From: CAYQCN01 sp964415975
GTDB taxonomy: Bacteria > Patescibacteriota > Saccharimonadia > QS-5-54-17
Length of the DNA stretch: 20,732 nucleotides
Direction of reading: 5' to 3'
NCBI GenBank assembly: GCA_964415975.1
Contig: CAYQCN010000011.1
Location: 1 to 20,732, forward strand
A model generated the notes under the pieces. The model saw only the letters and a program-made list of their open reading frames with translations, did no database searches and was not told where the DNA came from. Positions 14,205 through 20,732 of the stretch are shown one piece after another. The number at the start of each line of letters is the position of its first letter. Positions within the stretch are counted from its first letter, which is position 1. The position numbers and the translations under genes were made by a program.

Positions 14205-14774
14205 TTAGTGATTGTATTGAGCGACGGTAGCGTCTTTGTAGTATTGATCACCAACAAGTACTTGCCCATTATGCACAGGCTTAAAACCTCTATCTTCTAC
14301 GTTTTTCCTTGAACGGATATTTTCATTATCTACCACGGTCCATAGACCGTCGTGCCCAGCCTGCCTAGTCCTTTCTATCCTCTTCTCAAGTGAAAGCTTG
14401 CCGTAGCCTTGGCCTTGGTATGGATTGCTAATCCAGCTTGAAGTGTTAGGCCCCAGTACAGCTATCTCGCCAAGGGGCATTGCGCATATAGTGCACCTTG
14501 TTGCTCTTAGCCTCTCGTCAATTGAGGCCATACCGACGGCTCTCTCGTCTACTGTCTGCACCAAAGGGTCAAATCTACTGTCAGATTGTGCGGCCTGCTG
14601 GTTGGCCTGGATGCGTTTTTGTGCCACCTCTAAAGACTCTCCATATGAAAGCGCGCCTGGTAAAAACAGTCTTAGCTGCAACCTGGTCATATCATCTCGT
14701 GCGCTCTCAAACAGATCCTCGCCAGTTTTTTGAGGGTCGACTTCGTTGATGGGCACCAGCTCGAATTTGGGCAT
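14205..14774 (-). CDS. GNAT-family N-acetyltransferase
   Basis: A 189-residue protein. The acetyl-CoA-binding loop is NPYQGQGYGKLSLEKRIERTRQAG (about 117-140), with the Q-x-x-G-x-G-K pattern. It follows the strand EIAVLGPNTSSWIS and precedes LWTVVDNENIRSRKNVEDRGFKPV (144-167), the typical GNAT motif B with N-x-x-S-x-x-x-x-E-x-x-G-F. The N-terminal 60 residues are more divergent and probably bind the acceptor, which is unknown. An ATG 30 nt upstream (14804) is possible, but a TATGAT -10-like box at about 14801-14806 overlaps it, so I prefer 14774. It lies upstream of pyrH on the same strand, but pyrH has its own promoter. Confidence 0.8.
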   Translation of the reverse strand: MPKFELVPINEVDPQKTGEDLFESARDDMTRLQLRLFLPGALSYGESLEVAQKRIQANQQAAQSDSRFDPLVQTVDERAVGMASIDERLRATRCTICAMPLGEIAVLGPNTSSWISNPYQGQGYGKLSLEKRIERTRQAGHDGLWTVVDNENIRSRKNVEDRGFKPVHNGQVLVGDQYYKDATVAQYNH

Positions 14775-14968
14775 AACTATGAATCGCTCTTTAACACTTA
14801 TCATATTAAGACATATATTTAAGTAAATTGCAAGTTAAGACAATAGTTTTAATTGTCGAGTTATTTTAATAACAATCCATGCAGCGACATGTGATTTGTA
14901 TTATTTTATTACTTATTATTTATCAATCCACTATTTACCCAGTTTATAAAGTTTTGAGATCTTGGTCT
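14775..14968. other. AT-rich intergenic sequence
   Basis: No convincing gene. The left edge holds the probable promoter of the acetyltransferase gene (minus strand TTTACT, 16-17 nt, TATGAT). The rest is very AT-rich with no hairpin of note. Together with the two weak ORFs that follow, this makes about 520 bp of unusually sparse sequence for this window. Confidence 0.4.
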
Positions 14969-15142
14969 TTACGCATACCAGAAAAACAATTGTGTCCAGC
15001 CCGCTACCTCGCATGCAGTCCGGTCAGCATATAAAATGCAAACAGCTAGGAAACTAAACATTATCATAGCCACAAACCCAACGACTGCAATAGCTATATT
15101 TCCTGTTAAAAAGCTATCTACGTTGAAAAAGTTTAGATCCAT
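14969..15142 (-). CDS. Possible 57-aa single-helix membrane protein
   Basis: An ATG at 15142 opens a 57-codon frame that starts MDLNFFNVDSFLTG, has a convincing hydrophobic segment at about residues 14-38 (NIAIAVVGFVAMIMFSFLAV), and ends with ADRTACEVAGWTQLFFWYA. The amino-acid composition is sensible for a small membrane protein, but there is no clear Shine-Dalgarno site. A 76-codon frame also exists on the other strand, but it looks like its shadow. It could be real, or the remnant of a larger gene. Confidence 0.35.
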   Translation of the reverse strand: MDLNFFNVDSFLTGNIAIAVVGFVAMIMFSFLAVCILYADRTACEVAGWTQLFFWYA

Positions 15143-15212
15143 TATGCAAATCTATAAAATACTGAATACACTAAGGATTATCAAGCAGCCTTGCACCGTC
15201 ACTTGTGAAATC

Positions 15213-15290
15213 TCAAGCGGCAAATCCATATGCAATCGCCGCTGTCATAGCAATGACTCCCGTTAAAGAAATCAACTTTGCGCGGCGCAT
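15213..15290 (-). CDS. Possible 25-aa signal-like peptide
   Basis: An ATG at 15290 lies 2 nt after the TAA of the 967-residue gene, an arrangement typical of coupled translation. The frame reads MRRAKLISLTGVIAMTAAIA followed by five more residues and a TGA: two arginines, a lysine and one hydrophobic run. It may be a tiny membrane peptide or the truncated start of a lost gene. Confidence 0.25.
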   Translation of the reverse strand: MRRAKLISLTGVIAMTAAIAYGFAA

Positions 15291-15292
15291 TA

Positions 15293-18196
15293 TTACTGCT
15301 GATTATTTTGCTTGTTTATATAATAAAGTGCCGCACCAATTATAGATATCGCTAAGATTAGTAGTACGGCCCACTCCAAGTCACGCATCTGATACAAGAC
15401 AGCTCCCATAGTCACATACAGGCCCCATTTGCTCAAATGCTTTTTGCCGGTATACATGCCTAGCAGTATAAAGCCAATCTGTTGGAGTATTAGCATCCAG
15501 CCGTATATGCCACCCGCTTCACCGCCAATGGCTTGTAATGCCAGCGGTATTGTAGCTGTAAAAAACATATACAGCAGGTAGTTATTTGACTGTTTGTAGT
15601 CACCAAGCCGATGTCGCCAAAGAGCAAACAGACCAAATGCTATAGCCAATATATGCGTGTATGCCTGCAAGTTGTCTACTCCTATGTAGTAAAGCATCCA
15701 CATCGCGGCCGCTACCATGACGAAGCTGGCTACTTCGCGCTTACCCTGAGTCTTGTTTCGTAACTCTAGGAGAGTTATGGTTCCTGCCAAAGCTAGACCA
15801 ATAGGCATTAATACATTAGTGGTGCCGACTATGAATATTGAAGCAGGATTTACATATATTGTAGCTATCGTTATTGGCCGCCAATTGCCTTTTTCGTTTA
15901 GCCAACCATAAAGCCTTTGTTTGTGTATTGTATAAAAAGCTAGCCCTATCAGACTTGAAACAGCTAGATAAGTAGCTGTCTCTATAGAGTCTGCAAACGA
16001 AGGGTAAATTGTAAAGAATGCAAAGATTTGAACCAAAACAGGCACAACTCCAACAATATCCTGCTCTTCTTCTACATACCTTCCGACTGTCCAAAATAGA
16101 ACTGCCAAAACAGCACTCATTAAACTAACTTGCAAGGAAGTGTTGTCTGCCATCAGGCCGGTCAGCAGCGACATTGCAGCAGCAGACCAATAACCGGCAA
16201 TGTAAGCCCTGCCAGACTCTTTAGTGTCTTTTGGCGAGTTTACGCCGCCATCTTGATCGCGAATCGATACGATTGTTCTAGCCAGCATAAAGCCGACAAA
16301 TACAGCAATATACATCCAACTTATGTGGGCGGCGCTAACGTTAAAATCAAAACCAGATAAACCCATGGCTAAAGGAGCTGCAAGCCAAAGCCCGCTACCG
16401 ACCCAGCGTGCAACTTGGGTGCGGAAATAAAGTACTATACCAACACACCACGCTAAACCAAGCATTACGCTTAAAATTAACTCTGGATTTTGTGTGTAAA
16501 GAACCGACTGCAATACAAAGGCTAAGACCGATAAGCTTGACAGTACCTCCCATAGCCGTTGCCCTTCGGTCTTCGCCATCAAGGCAAATATGGCTGCTAT
16601 TGCAAAGCTGGCTATAAAGCCAGTAAGTGGGCTATCATTTAATATTATTGTAAAAAGCGGCAAAGTGGCTAGGACTGCGAAAATTGGCGTGCTCTGCTTT
16701 AGCCAACCCATCCTATTTTGTTTCAATAGTACTGCTCTTAGCCCAAGCAGCGCTATCGGTCCAGCCAGTGACAGCAGCGTCAGTTGCGCCATCTCAAGGC
16801 TTGGTTCAATAATTCTTAACCCCATGATGTAGGGTGTAAGCGCTATAGCTACCATGGCTATTAATAATCCGTCTTTGCGCTCATAGCGGTAAGCTATTAC
16901 TACTCCGCTAACAGTAGCAGTGATAAGCGAGGCGAGCAGAAGCCAGTCTAAATTCCAGGCCAAAACTATAGTTGCTACAGTTGTGAAAAGAATGTTGGTA
17001 GCTAGCACATTATAGATATTTTCTCGTGGTGCTATTGTTGCAGCTATGGCGTGCGTGCCGCTGAGGATCAACAAGCCCAAAGTTACGCTGCTTAGAGTCT
17101 CATAGGCTGCATACGCTCCTGTCACGATGGCTAGAATCGCAAATATATGCCCAACCTGGGCAAGTTGCATGCGCTGCTTGTCATTATCTGTAGTGATAGC
17201 ATTAAGGCCATAGAATACACCTGCAAATCCGAAAGTAACTGCTAATTGCATATAGCCGTCATTAAATACAGTCGCAATAGAGACTATTACGCTTAAAGGC
17301 ACAATAAAATTGGAGCTGACGTAGCTCGGACTCTCTAACTCTGGCAGGCTCACCCTTTTTGAGTAGTGGCCGGCTGTTTTTATCAAAAGACCTGTAGCTA
17401 TCAGCATCCAGATGAAGTAATAAGTAGGAACATCAAATATTGCTACTGCTGATTGCATCAATGACACCAGGCTAAATATCAATAGATAGCTTATAAAGCT
17501 TGAACGAATAGTGTAGAGAGCATGCAAGTACATGACGAATACCGCCAAAGATGTGCCTAGCCATACAGCAGTGCCGCCTGTCTCATCAAATACATACGCA
17601 TAAAGACTTAAACCGACTAAAGGCGCTATGGCCATGCCGATAGATGCAAATGCTATACCAGCCGAATGCAGCCGGCTATTGTAGCGATGAAGATTTATTC
17701 CTGATATATAAAATAGGCCGGCAACCAACGCTACCACCATTGTTCTGACCTCTCCGCTGAAGTCGGCAAACCCCACAAATAGCCCAGCTGCTACTACAAA
17801 CAAAAACGCGCCTAGATATAGTAACAGCAGACCATTATCCAAGCTCTTTTTAGGTGTGACGTCTTGGCTCGAGTCATCTGCATCAAGAGCAGTCGCCGCT
17901 GTACTTTTTGGTGCCTCTGCCTCCTTGAGTCTTTCTTGTGTTGCTTTATTATTGTCTGCTTGTTGGTCGCCGTGCAGAATGCGCTGGATCAGAGCCTTAT
18001 CTTTATCGCTGTCTACCCTGTCTGTAAAGGCCTCAATGTAGCTGCGCCACTGTTGATCGCGTTGATATAGCTTTTGGTCAAATTCTGCCTTGAGCTGATC
18101 GTGTTGCTGGCGAGTTCTGGTCTCTCTATTTGAAATTCTCACCACAGCTACGGTTAGACCCACAAGCAAAGCTAAAAGCAATATATAGTCAAACAT
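15293..18196 (-). CDS. Very large polytopic membrane protein (967 aa), DUF2157/DUF2339-like
   Basis: Residues 3-20 form a first transmembrane helix. Residues 22-75 are charged and heptad-like (TRQQHDQLKAEFDQKLYQRD), probably a short coiled coil, and 76-118 are polar and low in complexity. From residue 121 to the end there is an almost unbroken series of roughly 25-30 hydrophobic helices with short loops, beginning GLLLLYLGAFLFVVAAGLFV. This design, with an N-terminal coil and then a long repetitive membrane region, resembles predicted membrane proteins of the DUF2157/DUF2339 kind, which have no established function. No catalytic or transport motif is visible. The ATG at 18196 lies 7 nt after an extended -10, so the mRNA is probably leaderless. 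Confidence 0.75.
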   Translation of the reverse strand: MFDYILLLALLVGLTVAVVRISNRETRTRQQHDQLKAEFDQKLYQRDQQWRSYIEAFTDRVDSDKDKALIQRILHGDQQADNNKATQERLKEAEAPKSTAATALDADDSSQDVTPKKSLDNGLLLLYLGAFLFVVAAGLFVGFADFSGEVRTMVVALVAGLFYISGINLHRYNSRLHSAGIAFASIGMAIAPLVGLSLYAYVFDETGGTAVWLGTSLAVFVMYLHALYTIRSSFISYLLIFSLVSLMQSAVAIFDVPTYYFIWMLIATGLLIKTAGHYSKRVSLPELESPSYVSSNFIVPLSVIVSIATVFNDGYMQLAVTFGFAGVFYGLNAITTDNDKQRMQLAQVGHIFAILAIVTGAYAAYETLSSVTLGLLILSGTHAIAATIAPRENIYNVLATNILFTTVATIVLAWNLDWLLLASLITATVSGVVIAYRYERKDGLLIAMVAIALTPYIMGLRIIEPSLEMAQLTLLSLAGPIALLGLRAVLLKQNRMGWLKQSTPIFAVLATLPLFTIILNDSPLTGFIASFAIAAIFALMAKTEGQRLWEVLSSLSVLAFVLQSVLYTQNPELILSVMLGLAWCVGIVLYFRTQVARWVGSGLWLAAPLAMGLSGFDFNVSAAHISWMYIAVFVGFMLARTIVSIRDQDGGVNSPKDTKESGRAYIAGYWSAAAMSLLTGLMADNTSLQVSLMSAVLAVLFWTVGRYVEEEQDIVGVVPVLVQIFAFFTIYPSFADSIETATYLAVSSLIGLAFYTIHKQRLYGWLNEKGNWRPITIATIYVNPASIFIVGTTNVLMPIGLALAGTITLLELRNKTQGKREVASFVMVAAAMWMLYYIGVDNLQAYTHILAIAFGLFALWRHRLGDYKQSNNYLLYMFFTATIPLALQAIGGEAGGIYGWMLILQQIGFILLGMYTGKKHLSKWGLYVTMGAVLYQMRDLEWAVLLILAISIIGAALYYINKQNNQQ

Positions 18197-18203
18197 TTAT
18201 CTT

Positions 18204-18212
18204 AATATAGCA
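18204..18212 (-). promoter_or_regulatory. Extended -10 promoter of the 967-aa gene
   Basis: The minus strand reads TGC TATATT, then AAGATAA, then the ATG. The element closely matches those before pyrH and the baeRF gene. Only 7 nt separate it from the start codon. Confidence 0.5.
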
Positions 18213-18228
18213 AAAAACTTCAAAGCGC

Positions 18229-18247
18229 TCTAGCTTACGTCGCTAGA
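18229..18247 (-). terminator. Weak terminator-like hairpin after metK
   Basis: TCTAGC (18229-18234) and GCTAGA (18242-18247) form a 6-bp stem with a 7-nt loop, starting 5 nt past the metK stop. A T6 run follows on the minus strand, but only about 11 nt further on. That is far for an intrinsic terminator, so this is a weak call. Confidence 0.3.
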
Positions 18248-18252
18248 CTATT

Positions 18253-19218
18253 TTATTTATAGGTTTTATCCCAAAAAAAGCCATTGCCGAAGTGCCCCCA
18301 CATTGCAGTTTCCTTGTATTGAGGCCGTAATAAGTTGAGTCTATCTATTACCCCACTTGGAGTTAAGTTATAATTCTCGACCGACTCCTCTTGGCCGTCT
18401 ATCGCAACCACTGCTTGTATGGGTTCTTTTATACCTATAGCGTATGCAAGTTGGCAGTATACCTCAGTTGCATGCCTTTTATTTAGATAGTCAGCTGCTA
18501 TTTTGCGCGCTATGTAGGCACCTGAACGGTCGACTTTGCTGGCATCTTTACCCGAAAATGCTCCACCACCTATCGGTATGCTCGGTCCGTAGTTGTCAAT
18601 TATCAGCTTGCGCCCGCTTAGACCGGTATCACTTGCAAACCCACCCACTTTCCAGTCGCCGGCTGGGTTGGTGTGAATAATAGGCCGCTCAGACCTACCT
18701 TGATCTTTCAGCCAGTCATTGATCAGTACTCTCAACTCGCCAGACTTCGCATGTTGAAAGCTAGCCACTACTACTACAACCACGCCGTCTTTGACCGTGA
18801 TCTGCGTCTTGCCATCATGCGGAAACCTTTCATACAGATAGCGACAAAGAGATCTCGATAGATCAACCTCAAGCGGCATCAGGCTGTCCGTCTCAGAAGT
18901 AGCGTAACCGACCATAATGCCCTGATCGCCAGCTCCGCCAATGTCCACTCCTTGCGCAATCTCAGGGCTCTGGTCGGTGATATTTATGTGCAGCTTAGTG
19001 TTATTGCCTATAAAGCTGCGGGCAATAGATTCATAGTCGATTCTAGCTCTAGTACTTAGCTCGCCACTTATCAAAAACTCACCATGCCCACCAGCTACCT
19101 CTATAGCTGAGCGTGCGTATGGGTCCTGGCTCAATGCTTCGTCCAAAATCGCATCACATATTTGGTCACATATCTTATCTGGGTGCTTTGGTGATACCGA
19201 TTCTGCTGTTTTATACAT
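18253..19218 (-). CDS. metK: S-adenosylmethionine synthetase, compact form
   Basis: Makes S-adenosylmethionine from methionine and ATP. Family signatures are ESVSPKHPDKICDQICDAIL (6-25; normally S-E-G-HPDK, here the Gly is Lys), QSPEIAQGVD (83-92), GAGDQGIMVGYATSET (95-110), TNPAGDWKVGG and DTGLSGRKLIIDNYG (about 183-211), GGGAFSGKDASKVDRSGAYIAR (217-238) and KETAMWGHFG (302-311). At 321 residues it is about 60 shorter than the 384-residue E. coli enzyme; the shortening is spread over loops, and the key motifs remain. The start is the ATG at 19218, directly after the riboswitch expression platform. In-frame codons upstream to 19299 are leader RNA, not protein. Confidence 0.93.
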   Translation of the reverse strand: MYKTAESVSPKHPDKICDQICDAILDEALSQDPYARSAIEVAGGHGEFLISGELSTRARIDYESIARSFIGNNTKLHINITDQSPEIAQGVDIGGAGDQGIMVGYATSETDSLMPLEVDLSRSLCRYLYERFPHDGKTQITVKDGVVVVVVASFQHAKSGELRVLINDWLKDQGRSERPIIHTNPAGDWKVGGFASDTGLSGRKLIIDNYGPSIPIGGGAFSGKDASKVDRSGAYIARKIAADYLNKRHATEVYCQLAYAIGIKEPIQAVVAIDGQEESVENYNLTPSGVIDRLNLLRPQYKETAMWGHFGNGFFWDKTYK

Positions 19219-19252
19219 AAAAAACTCCTTTCGTATCATTACCCGAAAGGAG
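19219..19252 (-). terminator. metK expression platform: terminator hairpin that also holds the Shine-Dalgarno site
   Basis: On the minus strand CTCCTTTCG (19252-19244) pairs perfectly over 9 bp with CGAAAGGAG (19233-19225), leaving a 10-nt loop. Six Ts follow (19224-19219), and the ATG of metK comes next with no spacer. The 3' arm contains AAGGAG, the ribosome site. One hairpin could therefore both stop transcription and hide the ribosome site when SAM is bound. An in-frame ATG also lies in the loop (19240-19238). Confidence 0.85.
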
Positions 19253-19268
19253 CCTAAGACGTAATTTA

Positions 19269-19369
19269 TATCTTTCCCTGCTCGGGCGAGATTTGGCACC
19301 GTTTTCCCTCTTTTTTGGAAATGGTTGCCGGCAGATCTTCGGGCTCGTTCCCTAGCTGCGCTCTAGATA
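19269..19369 (-). promoter_or_regulatory. SAM riboswitch aptamer (SAM-I clan)
   Basis: Read on the minus strand. P1 is TATCT (19369-19365) with AGATA (19273-19269). P2 is GCAG with CTGC around an inner GGG/CCC stem with a GAA-containing internal loop of kink-turn type. The invariant CCGGCAACC follows, then P3, then GGTGCCAAAT, and a closing GGGAAAGATA. These blocks are the signature of the SAM-I/SAM-IV clan. The P2 loop CGAG could pair with CTCG after GGTGCCAAAT, a possible pseudoknot. P4 looks very short. It senses S-adenosylmethionine and turns off metK, which fits the downstream gene. Confidence 0.9.
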
Positions 19370-19391
19370 CTTAATTTATTAATGTGCCTTT

Positions 19392-19400
19392 ATTGTATCA
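19392..19400 (-). promoter_or_regulatory. Probable extended -10 promoter of the metK leader
   Basis: The minus strand reads TG A TACAAT, an extended -10 of reasonable quality. The predicted start is near 19385, about 15 nt before the aptamer. No convincing -35 is seen. It lies between the heliorhodopsin stop (19436) and the riboswitch. Confidence 0.45.
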
Positions 19401-19435
19401 GACCGATAGCTGCATTCGTGAATAGAGGCGCTATT

Positions 19436-20215
19436 TTAGGCTGGTTGCAGTGTGCCTGCATAGACCTGCCAAGCTAGTGCTGATTTGGCCACCAAGCTCA
19501 AGACTATATATGCCTTTTCTCCGTATAGATAGTCATGCCATTTGCCGATTTTCTTATACTGCAAGATCATATTCACAGCAAAAGCATTGAAGAAGGCAAA
19601 TATTGTAGCGTATATCCAGTAGACAAAGGTTGGGATTTCTCCTGCTCCGTAAGTGTTAGTAGTCCAGAAGTAAAATGCGATTACTACCCATGGTACTAGT
19701 CCTGCGAATGTGCCTACATTGAAGCTGAGCCAATCGACTTTCTTGCTCTTTTGGTTGTGGACTTCCATTATGAGGCCCGTCAAGTTCATGACCGCCACCA
19801 AGCTAAATAGCATAAACAAGCTTCCAGCATCGTAAATACCCACCAGCATAGCTATAGCTACAATCATCACTGAGGCAGACAAGCTGTATTCATACCAACG
19901 TAGCCTATTGATACCTTTTTTCAGGTCGGATTCGTATTTATCTTTGTAAATGGTGCTGATAGTCAAGTGTGCTAGCGAGGACAGAGCAAGAAAGACAACT
20001 ATCAGCCATGCAATCTGCACCTCAAACAGCTCAGTAGACTGGATGAAGAGTGTCTGTGTAGACTGGTCAAAGTCTAGATATGAAGCCTTCACAGGTAGAG
20101 AGAAATCACTACTTATTATTGCGATTATGATTGCTTGTACTGCATGCAGGCCTGCCATGACTAGATTGAATGTTCTTAGTCTAGCTAGCTTTTGTTTTGT
20201 GCCTTTTATCTTCAT
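19436..20215 (-). CDS. Heliorhodopsin
   Basis: A 259-residue seven-helix retinal protein. The seventh helix has YIVLSLVAKSALAWQVYAGT with the retinal-binding lysine at residue 244. Helix 3 has RWYEYSLSASVMI, where E109 takes the counterion place. H24 (MAGLHAVQAI, helix 1) and H83 (SSLAHLTIS) match the two histidines known in heliorhodopsins. The WYEYS-SAS and SLVAKS-LAWQ signatures separate it from type-1 rhodopsins, which have a different helix 3. The family has an inverted membrane orientation, with the N-terminus in the cytoplasm, and no settled function. The ATG at 20215 has AAGGGG 3-4 nt upstream; 13 extra in-frame residues to 20254 overlap the promoter and are not used. No retinal-synthesis gene is in the window. 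Confidence 0.93.
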   Translation of the reverse strand: MKIKGTKQKLARLRTFNLVMAGLHAVQAIIIAIISSDFSLPVKASYLDFDQSTQTLFIQSTELFEVQIAWLIVVFLALSSLAHLTISTIYKDKYESDLKKGINRLRWYEYSLSASVMIVAIAMLVGIYDAGSLFMLFSLVAVMNLTGLIMEVHNQKSKKVDWLSFNVGTFAGLVPWVVIAFYFWTTNTYGAGEIPTFVYWIYATIFAFFNAFAVNMILQYKKIGKWHDYLYGEKAYIVLSLVAKSALAWQVYAGTLQPA

Positions 20216-20242
20216 AGACCCCTTTGCTACTAATAATGGTTT

Positions 20243-20248
20243 ATTATA
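20243..20248 (-). promoter_or_regulatory. -10 element of the heliorhodopsin gene
   Basis: A perfect TATAAT lies on the minus strand 27 nt before the chosen ATG. The predicted start near 20236 gives a 5' UTR of about 20 nt containing AAGGGG. The -35 region is poor. Confidence 0.5.
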
Positions 20249-20255
20249 CATCAAG

Positions 20256-20732
20256 CATATCTATTTTTTATAAAAATGGCTTTATTGAACTATTTTATAT
20301 AGCAAGCTCACTTTTTATCTATGTCGATCAGATACCATTATCCGATATGTTTATTTGTATTTATCTTATGCCTATACACGCCTCCATGTATATTTATCTA
20401 CCCATACATGCCTTGACCAAGACTTATTCTGGTTGAGTCAAACTCATATTTATATGTCTTGAGATGCTACTCTACAAAGCCAATAATACAATTTTACCCA
20501 ACGAAATCGGGTTTTAGTGGTGTAATTTATGCTGAAGTTGTAATTTGACAGTTGTATCTGTATTGCACGATCAGCTTTGCGCAGCCTTGCAGGATTAGCT
20601 CCTCATGGGTCTTGCAGTAGTTGAATATGTACTTATTAAAGCCTTCTAGTCATTTTAGGCCTATAATCTTATATAAGCAGACTAGATGACTACTATGTAC
20701 TCCTTTATAATTTGTTGCGCGTATGATAATAG
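20256..20732. other. Gene-poor right end of the window
   Basis: No convincing gene on either strand. A 70-codon plus-strand frame at 20224-20436 has a composition that looks random. On the minus strand, codons from about 20664 to 20529 are open and could be a remnant (KTHEELILQGCAKLIVQYRY), but no start codon precedes them. A 7-bp inverted repeat TAGTCAT/ATGACTA lies near 20648-20694. No tRNA, riboswitch or terminator is recognised. Confidence 0.4.

Noticed and set aside
15036..15266. Plus-strand 76-codon ORF.
   Set aside because: It overlaps the more plausible minus-strand small ORF, has no ribosome site and has a mixed, low-quality composition.
19219..19299. In-frame N-terminal extension of MetK.
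   Set aside because: It would translate the riboswitch and its expression platform; the family N-terminus begins at the ATG at 19218.
20224..20436. Plus-strand 70-codon hydrophobic ORF.
   Set aside because: It is rich in I, Y and S as expected of AT-rich random sequence, overlaps the heliorhodopsin promoter and has no ribosome site.
15185..20591. The 11-mer GCAGCCTTGCA occurs at 15185-15195 and again at 20581-20591.
   Set aside because: In a window of this size many pairs of identical 11-mers are expected by chance, and the flanking bases do not match, so it is not a repeat element.

Overview
The window reads as ordinary chromosome from a small-genome, AT-leaning bacterium, most likely a Patescibacteria/CPR member of the Candidatus Saccharibacteria (TM7) type. 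This placement is inference. It rests on gene content (heliorhodopsin, PH-domain membrane proteins, a baeRF protein, TspO, a compact MetK), on many membrane proteins without recognisable families, and on very tight packing with 4-8 nt gene overlaps. The standard code is used: TGA works as a stop, for example in the ATGA overlap at 426-429. There is no rRNA, tRNA, CRISPR array, transposase or phage gene.

Layout. 1-1274 (minus): four small genes, three of them membrane proteins, one cut by the left edge. 1337-1924 (plus): a small PH-domain membrane protein. 1928-3070 (minus): a baeRF-family protein. 3135-3913 (plus): an isolated unit with a near-consensus promoter, a structured leader, a GC-rich five-helix membrane protein of unknown function and a long hairpin. 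4232-7072 (minus): tspO followed with no gap by a large multi-PH membrane protein. 7161-8726 (plus): a Pif1/RecD2-like helicase with an HRDC domain, ending at a bidirectional terminator. 8877-9185 (minus): a membrane-anchored winged helix. 9244-11571: a sulfur unit, with a CstB-like MBL/rhodanese protein overlapping a YgaP-like rhodanese, and a Fur-family regulator divergent from them. 11609-13336 (minus): three overlapping or closely spaced genes. 13456-14774 (minus): pyrH and a GNAT acetyltransferase. 14775-18196 (minus): a 967-residue polytopic membrane protein followed by sparse sequence with two possible tiny membrane ORFs. 18253-19369 (minus): metK under a SAM riboswitch. 19436-20215 (minus): heliorhodopsin. 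20256-20732: no convincing gene.

How parts fit. The sulfur unit looks like sulfide/persulfide handling under a local Zn-binding Fur-type repressor. The metK leader is a textbook idea in compact form: the terminator hairpin also holds the Shine-Dalgarno sequence and its U-tract runs into the start codon. Several minus-strand genes share an extended -10 element (TGCTATAAT or a close variant). In pyrH and the 967-residue gene it lies so close to the ATG that the mRNAs should be leaderless. The items most worth a second look are the structured leader and unusual codon use of the 3303-3845 gene, the metK leader, the heliorhodopsin and the Fur-linked persulfide locus.
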